Source: Campylobacter ureolyticus ACS-301-V-Sch3b (lineage in GTDB: Bacteria > Campylobacterota > Campylobacteria > Campylobacterales > Campylobacteraceae). Taken from it: DNA of 64,000 nt. The stretch is from NCBI RefSeq assembly GCF_000413435.1, contig NZ_KE340326.1, positions 62,001-126,000 on the forward strand, in the 5' to 3' direction. The notes beneath the pieces are model-generated. The model saw only the letters and a list, made by a program, of their open reading frames with translations, was not told the origin of the DNA and ran no database searches. Shown piece after piece: positions 1 through 5,991 of the stretch; position 1 is the first letter of the stretch, and every line of letters starts with the position of its first letter. A program made the translations under genes and the position numbers.

Positions 1-1
1 A

Positions 2-664
2 CAAGATATAAAATGGCTAAATGAGTATAAAAATCCACAAATTAATGCAGTTTTAAAAGAAATTGATGAAGCAATTAATAATAATTTTGAGTTTATCATC
101 TTTCCTGAAAATGCTATTGTGGCTTATTTAAATTTAGAGAAAAATTTAGAAAAAGAGCTAAAAGAAAAATCTTTTAAAATTTCTATTTTAACAGGAGCTT
201 TAGCTTTTGAAAATAATCAAATTTACAACTCGGCTTTTTTATTTCAAAATGGCAAAATATCGCGTTTTGATAAGTATATTTTAGTTCCTTTTGGGGAAGA
301 AATTCCTTTACCAAATTTTTTAAAAAATATTTTTAACAAAGTTTTTTTTAACGGTGCAGAGGATTTTACAAAGGCAAAAAATGTAAGCTTTTATAAAGTT
401 AATGGTGCAAAAATTACAAATGCAATTTGCTATGAAGCTACGCGACCTGAGATTTATAAAAACTCGCCAAATTTTGTAGTTGCCATATCAAATAATGGTT
501 GGTTTGTGCCATCAACTGAGCCTTTTTTACAAAAAACATTAATAAAATATTTTGCCACAAAATATAACACAACAGTTTATCACAGTGTAAATGGTAGTAA
601 AAGTGAGATTATAAAACCAAAAAGTTTATGGATAAAAAGAGTTTTAAAAAGTCTTAATCTTTAA
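2..664 (+). CDS. lnt: apolipoprotein N-acyltransferase, C-terminal part (5' end outside window)
   Basis: The frame is open to the left edge, so 220 residues of the C-terminal nitrilase-like domain are visible. Lnt transfers the third acyl chain onto the N-terminal cysteine of lipoproteins in the inner membrane. The three catalytic positions of the family are present: Glu in FPEN (visible residue 36), Lys in RFDKY (residue 91) and Cys in ICYE (residue 143), with the VPFGE and NNGWF blocks. A GTG at 119 lies inside the domain and is not the start. The C-terminal membrane helix found in E. coli Lnt is absent or reduced. The gene runs convergently into the EamA gene and overlaps it by 11 bases. 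Confidence 0.9.
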   Translation, partial: QDIKWLNEYKNPQINAVLKEIDEAINNNFEFIIFPENAIVAYLNLEKNLEKELKEKSFKISILTGALAFENNQIYNSAFLFQNGKISRFDKYILVPFGEEIPLPNFLKNIFNKVFFNGAEDFTKAKNVSFYKVNGAKITNAICYEATRPEIYKNSPNFVVAISNNGWFVPSTEPFLQKTLIKYFATKYNTTVYHSVNGSKSEIIKPKSLWIKRVLKSLNL

Positions 665-1571
665 TTTTTTTCTCATAATTTGCAAAAACAACACTTATTA
701 AAATAATTAAAACTCCTATAATTTGAGTTAAATTTACATTTTGATTTAAAAAAACATAGGCAAAAAATATAGCTGATGGAAGCTCAACTGAAGTTATTAT
801 CTCTCCAATTCCTGGGCGTAATTTTTTCATATAATATGAAAATGTAACAAGTGGGACAATAAGAGAGAAAAATGCAGCCAAAAGACTAAATATAAAACTT
901 TTTTCAAGCATTTTAAAATCTAAATTTTTTAAATCTGAGTTAAAACCAAAAATATTTAAAATAATAAATATAACAAAAATAGTTAAAAATGCTCCAAAGC
1001 ACATAAATTTTGCCTTTATAATGGGATCTAAGTTTAAGGCTAAATTTTTAGTAAATTGGATAGTAAAAGCATAAGTTATGGCTGAAAGCAAAGCCAAAAA
1101 AGCTCCAAGATATGAAAATTTAATATTTTGATTTAGTAAATCAGTTGCTAAAATTGTGCCAAAAATTATGCAAACCACAACACAAATTTGATAAAGTGAT
1201 GGCATTGTTTTATTTACAAAACAAGCTATTAAAATAGAAATCCAAACTGATTGCATAAGCAAAACAGCACTCGCAGCGACACTTGTATGTATAAGAGAAA
1301 TCATATAAAATGTATTTGTTAAGGCAATACTACTTCCACTTATGATTACCTTTAATTTTGTAATTTTTAAAATTTTATGATTATTGGCTAGAATTTTTAC
1401 AAGCACAAAAAACATAATAAATCCTAAAAGAAACATACCACAAAGCAAAACTCCACTTGTTACACCATGTTTAAAAGCAGTATTATATATGGTTGCAGGA
1501 ATGCCATAGCTTATGGCGCCAATTGTTACAAAAAATGGAGCTAAATTTAAACTTTTATTGCTTATTTTCAT
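654..1571 (-). CDS. EamA/DMT-family transporter
   Basis: A 305-residue, very hydrophobic protein with about ten predicted membrane segments arranged as two similar halves, the layout of EamA drug/metabolite transporters. The second half carries a typical end, with PSAIFFAYVFLNQ followed by a last helix and a short basic tail. The substrate cannot be read from sequence; members export amino acids, nucleosides or other metabolites. It faces the ArsR operon across a 130-base divergent gap and shares its 3' end with lnt. The start codon has only a weak ribosome binding site. Confidence 0.85.
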   Translation of the reverse strand: MKISNKSLNLAPFFVTIGAISYGIPATIYNTAFKHGVTSGVLLCGMFLLGFIMFFVLVKILANNHKILKITKLKVIISGSSIALTNTFYMISLIHTSVAASAVLLMQSVWISILIACFVNKTMPSLYQICVVVCIIFGTILATDLLNQNIKFSYLGAFLALLSAITYAFTIQFTKNLALNLDPIIKAKFMCFGAFLTIFVIFIILNIFGFNSDLKNLDFKMLEKSFIFSLLAAFFSLIVPLVTFSYYMKKLRPGIGEIITSVELPSAIFFAYVFLNQNVNLTQIIGVLIILISVVFANYEKKIKD

Positions 1572-1644
1572 TTCAAACTATTTCACTTTTTTATATTTTT
1601 AAATTAATGGTGCTAAATTTATCAAAATTTAAGAATAAATTCAA

Positions 1645-1650
1645 TACAAT
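1645..1650 (+). promoter_or_regulatory. putative -10 element of the metal-efflux operon
   Basis: TACAAT, six bases upstream of the TATGAA-N6-TTCATA operator, would place the transcription start at about 1657, so a bound repressor would cover the start site. No clear -35 is visible, as is usual in Campylobacter. Inference from spacing. Confidence 0.4.
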
Positions 1651-1656
1651 TCTACG

Positions 1657-1674
1657 TATGAACATATATTCATA
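1657..1674. promoter_or_regulatory. ArsR/SmtB-type operator
   Basis: Perfect inverted repeat TATGAA-N6-TTCATA, containing the TGAA-N6-TTCA core of SmtB/ZiaR/CadC operators. It lies 27 bases before the start codon of the ArsR-family gene, so autoregulation of the three-gene operon is the natural reading. Confidence 0.65.
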
Positions 1675-1701
1675 TATCAATTTAATTAATGGGAGATTGC
1701 G

Positions 1702-2079
1702 ATGGGCAAAAAAGAAAAAATTTTAGAAGATAGCCAAGAAATTTGCGAAAGTGTAGTTATACACAAAGAAGTGGTTGAAAATACAAAAACAAAAATGCCA
1801 GATGATACTTCGCTTAATGAATTGGCTGATTTTTTTAAAATTTTTGGAGACAGTACAAGAGTTAGAATTTTATGGGCTTTAAGCCTAAATCAAATGTGTG
1901 TTTGCGATATAGCTGCACTTTTAAATATGAGTCAATCAAGCATTTCTCATCAGCTTCGAGTATTGAAACAAAACAAATTTGTAAAAAACAGACGCGATGG
2001 AAAAGTTGTTTATTACTCACTTTTAGATGAGCATATTAGCTATATTTTAAAACAGGGTTTAACTCATATAAGTGAGTAA
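1702..2079 (+). CDS. ArsR/SmtB-family metal-responsive repressor
   Basis: 125-residue winged-helix regulator that would repress the downstream efflux genes until metal binds. The helix-turn-helix is around residues 66-90 (VCDIAALLNMSQSSISHQLRVL). Two metal sites are readable. The alpha3N-type site has C15, H21, C66 and C68/D69 (the MCVCD motif). The alpha5-type site has D109, H111, H122 and E125, with the spacing 0/+2/+13/+16 of SmtB D104, H106, H117 and E120. Zn, Cd or Pb sensing is therefore likely. Start chosen for GGGAGA 6 bases upstream. Followed after 17 bases by the HMA gene. Confidence 0.9.
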   Translation: MGKKEKILEDSQEICESVVIHKEVVENTKTKMPDDTSLNELADFFKIFGDSTRVRILWALSLNQMCVCDIAALLNMSQSSISHQLRVLKQNKFVKNRRDGKVVYYSLLDEHISYILKQGLTHISE

Positions 2080-2096
2080 ATATTAAAGGATAAAAA

Positions 2097-2312
2097 ATGA
2101 AAAAATTTAATTTAAAAAATTTGGATTGTGCAAATTGCGCAGCACAAATAGAAGCAAATGTTGCCAAACTTGATGGTGTAAATAGTGTAAGTGTTAATTT
2201 CTTGACCACTACTATGAAAATTGATTTTGATGAAAATAGAAGAGATGAAATCATTGAAAAAATAAAACAAGTCATCAAAAAGCTTGAACCAGATACTATA
2301 CTAGAGGTATAA
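2097..2312 (+). CDS. HMA-domain metal-binding protein (stand-alone metallochaperone)
   Basis: 71 residues forming a single heavy-metal-associated ferredoxin-like domain. The metal ligands are C11 and C14 in LDCANC, and the rest has the beta-alpha-beta-beta-alpha-beta pattern of the fold. In ZntA/CadA pumps this domain is usually the N-terminus of the ATPase; here it is a separate gene that ends one base before the ATPase start codon. The ATPase has no HMA domain of its own, so this protein probably delivers Zn/Cd/Pb to it or senses metal for it. The ATPase ribosome binding site (GAGG) lies inside its last codons, so translation is likely coupled. Confidence 0.88.
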   Translation: MKKFNLKNLDCANCAAQIEANVAKLDGVNSVSVNFLTTTMKIDFDENRRDEIIEKIKQVIKKLEPDTILEV

Positions 2313-2313
2313 A

Positions 2314-4143
2314 ATGAATAAAGCTTTAAAAAAAGATATACAAAAAATTTTAATCTCAGTAATATTTGTAATAGCCTCTTATTTGGTTTCAAATGCTGAG
2401 CTAAAAACTGTATTTTTAATCTTTGCATATTTGGTAGTTGGAGTTGAAATTTTAATAAAAGCTTGTAAAAGCTTAATAAACGGTGGCTTTTTAGATGAAA
2501 ATTTCTTGATGGGAATTGCTTCGATTGGGGCATTTTTCATCGGAGAACAAATCGAGGCTGTAGCGGTAATTTTATTTTATAAAATAGGCGTAGCGTTTGA
2601 AGATTACTCTATAAATCGCTCAAGAAAATCAATAAAAGAAGCCATGAGTATCGCACCTGATTATGCAAATTTAAAAACAAGTGATGGCTCAAAAAAAGTT
2701 GATCCTAATGATGTAAAACTTGGTGATATAATCGTCATAAAACCAGGTGAAAAAGTCCCACTTGATGGCATCATCATAAAAGGAAACTCAACCCTTGATA
2801 CATCAGCTCTAACTGGCGAATCACTTCCGCTTGAAGTTGGCAAAGATACTCAGATTTTAAGTGGAAGCGTAAATATAAACGGACTTTTAGAAGTAAAAGT
2901 AACAAGCGAGTTTGAGACTTCAACGGTTAGCAAAATTTTAGAGCTTGTTGAAGATGCGACTTCTAAAAAATCATCACAGGAAAAATTCATTACCAAATTT
3001 GCTAAAATTTACACCCCTATTGTAGTTGGTTTAGCTCTAATCATCGCATTTGTCGTGCCGATGTTTGTGGGGGATTTTAAAGAGTGGATTTATAAAGCAC
3101 TAATCTTTTTAGTAGTATCTTGCCCTTGTGCTTTGGTGGTTTCAGTTCCACTTAGCTTTTTTGGAGGAATTGGCGGGGCTAGTAAAAAAGGAATTTTGGT
3201 TAAAGGAAGTAATTATTTGCAAGTTTTAGCTAAGGTTAAAAACTTTGTATTTGATAAAACTGGAACTTTAACAAAAGGAAATTTTGTCCTTAAAGATGTG
3301 GTAAATGAGAGTTTTATAGATAAAGATGAGCTTTTAAAGTTATCAGCTTACGCACAAGCTCACAGCACCCATCCTATCGGACTTTCTATCATAAATACTT
3401 ATAATGAAAAAATCGATGAAAAAGCCGTAACAAATCTTGAAGAAATCCCAGGTTTTGGCATAAAAGCGACAATTTTTGGAAAAAATGTAAAAATAGGAAA
3501 TAAAAAGCTTTTAAGTGAGTTTGACTTGCCTGAGATTACACAAACTGCATCATTTGTGGCAGTTGATGGTAAATTTGCAGGGTATTTAACATTTGAAGAT
3601 GAACTAAGAGATGGCTCGGCCCAGCTTATAAAATGGCTTAAAGATAGTGGCATAAAAACAGCTATGCTAACAGGCGATAGATCAAAAGTTGCTAAAAATA
3701 TACAAGAAAAACTTGGCATTGATGAAGTTTTTGCTGAGCTTTTACCAGCTGATAAGCTAACAAATTTAGAAAAAATCATCGCCAAAAAGTCTAAAAATAG
3801 CACAGTTGCATATATCGGCGATGGGATAAATGATGCTCCGGTTTTAGCAAGAGCGGATGTTGGATTTTCCATGCTTGGAACGGACGCTGCCATGGAAGCA
3901 AGCGATATAGTCATAATGGATAATGATATCTCAAAAATCAAAACCGCGATGCTAATAGCTAAAAAAACCATAAGTATCGCCTCGCAAAACATCGTCTTTG
4001 CAATCGGCGTGAAAGTTTTAGTTATGATTTTAGCGATTTTCGGTTTAGCAAATATCTGGATGGCGATATTTGCTGATGTTGGAGTTACCATTTTGGCGAT
4101 ACTAAATTCTTTTAGAACTTTTTCTTATGCTAAAAAACTTTAA
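2314..4143 (+). CDS. zntA: Zn/Cd/Pb-exporting P1B-2-type ATPase
   Basis: 609-residue inner-membrane pump exporting divalent soft metals. Catalytic motifs are intact: TGES at T167-E169, the membrane metal site C270-P271-C272, the phosphorylated aspartate D314 in DKTGT, HP at H353-P354, and GDGIND from G502. D588 in FADVGV of the last helix matches the conserved aspartate of ZntA (D714), which separates Zn/Cd pumps from copper pumps. The N-terminus begins directly with membrane helices; the HMA domain is encoded by the preceding gene. Third gene of the ArsR-controlled operon. CadA would be an equally good name. Confidence 0.92.
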   Translation: MNKALKKDIQKILISVIFVIASYLVSNAELKTVFLIFAYLVVGVEILIKACKSLINGGFLDENFLMGIASIGAFFIGEQIEAVAVILFYKIGVAFEDYSINRSRKSIKEAMSIAPDYANLKTSDGSKKVDPNDVKLGDIIVIKPGEKVPLDGIIIKGNSTLDTSALTGESLPLEVGKDTQILSGSVNINGLLEVKVTSEFETSTVSKILELVEDATSKKSSQEKFITKFAKIYTPIVVGLALIIAFVVPMFVGDFKEWIYKALIFLVVSCPCALVVSVPLSFFGGIGGASKKGILVKGSNYLQVLAKVKNFVFDKTGTLTKGNFVLKDVVNESFIDKDELLKLSAYAQAHSTHPIGLSIINTYNEKIDEKAVTNLEEIPGFGIKATIFGKNVKIGNKKLLSEFDLPEITQTASFVAVDGKFAGYLTFEDELRDGSAQLIKWLKDSGIKTAMLTGDRSKVAKNIQEKLGIDEVFAELLPADKLTNLEKIIAKKSKNSTVAYIGDGINDAPVLARADVGFSMLGTDAAMEASDIVIMDNDISKIKTAMLIAKKTISIASQNIVFAIGVKVLVMILAIFGLANIWMAIFADVGVTILAILNSFRTFSYAKKL

Positions 4144-4204
4144 AAATTTAGCCTTATTTGGAGTTATGGAGTTTTTTAAAATTTTTTAAAGTAGAAGTTT
4201 TTAA

Positions 4205-4282
4205 ATGAGTAATTTTCATGATGGCGAGGTGACTTATACGCTTGATCTACAAGGTGGGGCGTACCCTCCGCCATCAGTATAA
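4205..4282 (+). other. GC-rich hairpin with an overlapping 25-codon reading frame, unidentified
   Basis: Bases 4217-4280 are far richer in G and C than the surrounding DNA. TGATGGCG at 4219-4226 pairs perfectly with CGCCATCA at 4269-4276, and after one bulge AGG pairs with CCT. No T-run follows, so it does not look like a standard terminator. An ATG at 4205 opens a 25-codon frame ending at 4282, with a hydrophilic middle and a GGAYPPP stretch near the end; its ribosome binding site is weak. I cannot tell a structured RNA from a peptide gene or a remnant of transferred DNA. Confidence 0.4.
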
Positions 4283-4398
4283 ACATATCTTTAATTATAG
4301 TGTATTTAAAAAATTATTATCAATACAGATAAATATAAATTTAGTAAATTTCAAGTTAAATTTAGAGATAATAAAAACATATTTACAAAAGGGAAAAA

Positions 4399-4749
4399 AT
4401 GCTTGGAGTTGATATAGTAAGCATAAAAAGAATTTCAAATTTAAAAGAAAAATATGGATTAAAATTTTTAAAAAGAGTTTTAAATGATAGAGAAATTAGC
4501 TTAGTAAAAAGTGATGAAACCTTAGCAGGTTTTTTTGCCGCAAAAGAAGCTGTTTCAAAAGCTCTTGGTGTTGGGATTGGAAATGAATTTTCGTTTTTAG
4601 ATATTGAAATTTATAAAAGTGATAAAAACGCTCCTCTTATAAAATTTAAAGATGAGATAAAAAACAAATTTAAAATAAAAGGCTCAAATCTTAGCATAAG
4701 CCACGATGGAGGTTTTGCCATCGCAGCTGTTATGATAGAAACTCAATAA
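4399..4749 (+). CDS. acpS: holo-[acyl-carrier-protein] synthase
   Basis: 116-residue enzyme that moves 4'-phosphopantetheine from CoA to the serine of acyl carrier protein, needed for fatty acid synthesis. It has the family signature at both ends: GVDIVSI with the Mg-binding Asp near residue 5, and [12 protein letters not shown] with the catalytic Glu near residue 52. The C-terminal [13 protein letters not shown] strand is also typical. The length is normal for the family. A GGGAAAAA ribosome binding site precedes the ATG. It converges with the small acidic gene downstream. Confidence 0.93.
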   Translation: MLGVDIVSIKRISNLKEKYGLKFLKRVLNDREISLVKSDETLAGFFAAKEAVSKALGVGIGNEFSFLDIEIYKSDKNAPLIKFKDEIKNKFKIKGSNLSISHDGGFAIAAVMIETQ

Positions 4750-4758
4750 ATCGCTTTT

Positions 4759-4971
4759 TTATCTTGGTAAATCAAGAGCTAAAATTCTTTTTTTGTCAAT
4801 TGGTCCAAACTGCGTTACATACTCATAAGCTTCCTCGTAATCATCATCCATATAACTTGCAACATTGCTCATAAGCTCGTATAATTCCTCATCGTCCATA
4901 TTATCAAAGTTTTTATATTCTTCCAAAATTTCTAAAAGATAAGCTTCAAGTTCTAACTCATCATAAGTCAT
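4759..4971 (-). CDS. small acidic protein of unknown function
   Basis: 70 residues, strongly acidic and rich in Glu, Asp and Tyr (for example DDEELYELM and DDDYEEAYEYV), predicted all-helical and soluble. The frame extends upstream to 5001, but that extension runs through the ribosome binding site: GGAGA lies 7 bases before the ATG at 4971, which I take as the start. I recognise no domain. It may be a Campylobacter-specific conserved protein; its function cannot be inferred from its neighbours. Confidence 0.7.
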   Translation of the reverse strand: MTYDELELEAYLLEILEEYKNFDNMDDEELYELMSNVASYMDDDYEEAYEYVTQFGPIDKKRILALDLPR

Positions 4972-5063
4972 AAACATTCTCCTAAAAATAAAATTTCGCA
5001 ACTATATCAAAAAAACATTAATTTTGCAAGAGATTTCAAGCGATTTTGATAAATTTATTTTTT

Positions 5064-5534
5064 TTATTTATTAAGTGAGTTTTTTACCCATTTTTCAAGC
5101 TCGTTTTGACTGATATTTACATCAAATCTAACGCCATTTTTTAAAATTCCGCCTTTGCAAGAGTTTAAAAGTGCTAAATTTGTATCACCATACGAACTGC
5201 TTCCAGAAGTTACAAATGGGATTATAATTTTGCCATTAAAATCATATTTTTCTAAAAAAGAATTTATAATAACTGGGGCTTTATACCACCAAATCGGAAA
5301 TCCTAAAAAAATAGTATCGAATTTAGAAATGTCAATTTCACCCAAAATTTCAGGGCGTAAATTTTCTCTCATTTCGGTATTTGCCCTGCATTTGTCATCC
5401 CACCAATCCAGATCTTTGTCTATGTAAGGCACTTTTGGTTTTATTTCATAAATTTCACCATTTGTTATTTTGCTAATTTTTTTAGCTAAATTTGCAGTAT
5501 TTCCAGTTGCACTAAAATAAACTACTAATGTCAT
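5064..5534 (-). CDS. flavodoxin-family protein
   Basis: 156-residue flavodoxin-like fold that should bind FMN. The phosphate loop is FSATGNTANLA at residues 7-17, close to the classical T/S-x-T-G-N-T pattern, and the FMN-stacking regions FLGFPIWWYKAP and VTSGSSSYGD are clear. This subgroup (IYEIKPKVPY..DLDWWD) is usually annotated as an NAD(P)H- or flavin-linked oxidoreductase rather than the main electron-carrier flavodoxin FldA. A GGAGATAAA ribosome binding site precedes the start, and an 11-bp inverted repeat lies directly upstream. Confidence 0.88.
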   Translation of the reverse strand: MTLVVYFSATGNTANLAKKISKITNGEIYEIKPKVPYIDKDLDWWDDKCRANTEMRENLRPEILGEIDISKFDTIFLGFPIWWYKAPVIINSFLEKYDFNGKIIIPFVTSGSSSYGDTNLALLNSCKGGILKNGVRFDVNISQNELEKWVKNSLNK

Positions 5535-5544
5535 TTTATCTCCT

Positions 5545-5574
5545 TTAATTTAACTATAAATGCAGTTAAATTAA
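5545..5574. promoter_or_regulatory. inverted repeat upstream of the flavodoxin gene, candidate operator
   Basis: Perfect 11-bp arms TTAATTTAACT and AGTTAAATTAA separated by 8 bases, starting 11 bases upstream of the flavodoxin start codon. The position fits a repressor site over the promoter. Both arms are A/T-rich but include the paired AACT/AGTT ends, which lowers the odds of a chance palindrome. Confidence 0.45.
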
Positions 5575-5594
5575 CTAAATTATAGCCAAAAAGG

Positions 5595-5882
5595 TTATTT
5601 ATCTTTTTTTGCAGGAGTTTTATTATCATAAAGTGAATTGTGATAAAATGCAAATCCAACCATTAAAGCTCCAGAAATAACATGTAAATTTTTAGAAAAT
5701 CTACTTCTTAATGAAAATGCACTTAAAACAGTAAGTCCCATTGAGACACTAAGACCAATTTTAGCAAGCTCTTTCTTGCTCATATCATCTAAAAAAGGTT
5801 TTTTAATCTCTGTTTTTGCTTTTTTCAAGCTCTCGTCTTCTTTTTCTATCAAATTTTGTTTTTGCTTTTGAGATTGTATCAT
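5595..5882 (-). CDS. small membrane protein at the end of the fez-like cluster
   Basis: 95 residues: a Lys/Glu/Gln-rich N-terminal half, then two hydrophobic segments (about 45-62 and 70-87) linked by the basic turn SLRSRFSKN. The second segment reads ISGALMVGFAFYH, similar to the glycine-rich segments in the other small proteins of this cluster. No known domain recognised. The start is uncertain: only a GGTG is visible upstream of the ATG, and the preceding 44-codon frame overlaps it by 80 bases. Probably co-transcribed with the upstream ATPase or driven from the Fur-box-like site at 5948. Confidence 0.65.
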   Translation of the reverse strand: MIQSQKQKQNLIEKEDESLKKAKTEIKKPFLDDMSKKELAKIGLSVSMGLTVLSAFSLRSRFSKNLHVISGALMVGFAFYHNSLYDNKTPAKKDK

Positions 5883-5937
5883 AAGTCATCACCGTTGTCG
5901 CAGTAAATAAAACTGCATTTAGTATAAAAAATGGCAT
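5803..5937 (-). CDS. possible 44-residue membrane peptide
   Basis: An ATG at 5937 with a well-placed AAGGAAATTAA leader opens a 44-codon frame. The product has an N-terminal hydrophobic helix (MPFFILNAVLFTATTVM) followed by a basic tail rich in Lys and Arg. It overlaps the start of the 95-residue gene in another frame. Its ribosome binding site is better than that of the longer gene, so it may be a real gene, or the two may be one protein split by a frameshift. Confidence 0.4.
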   Translation of the reverse strand: MPFFILNAVLFTATTVMTYDTISKAKTKFDRKRRRELEKSKNRD

Positions 5938-5947
5938 TTAATTTCCT

Positions 5948-5966
5948 TGTAATGATAATAAATGTC
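5948..5966. promoter_or_regulatory. Fur-box-like sequence
   Basis: Matches 14 of 19 positions of the E. coli Fur consensus, including an uninterrupted AATGATAAT, and lies just upstream of the small-gene pair at the end of the fez-like cluster. A/T-rich DNA makes such matches fairly common; its value is in co-occurring with two other sites in the same cluster. Confidence 0.35.
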
Positions 5967-5991
5967 ATTATATCATACTAAAGCTGTTTTA

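Noticed and set aside
3399..4091. 230-codon frame opposite the ZntA-type ATPase
   Set aside because: Antisense shadow of a strongly conserved gene, with no recognisable domain.
4217..4280. GC-rich element as a tRNA or known riboswitch
   Set aside because: Too short for a tRNA, no T-loop GTTC motif, no clover-leaf, and no match to riboswitch cores I can recall (fluoride, preQ1, TPP, NiCo).
4969..5001. Longer N-terminus for the small acidic protein
   Set aside because: The extension runs through GGAGA, a well-spaced ribosome binding site for the inner ATG at 4971.
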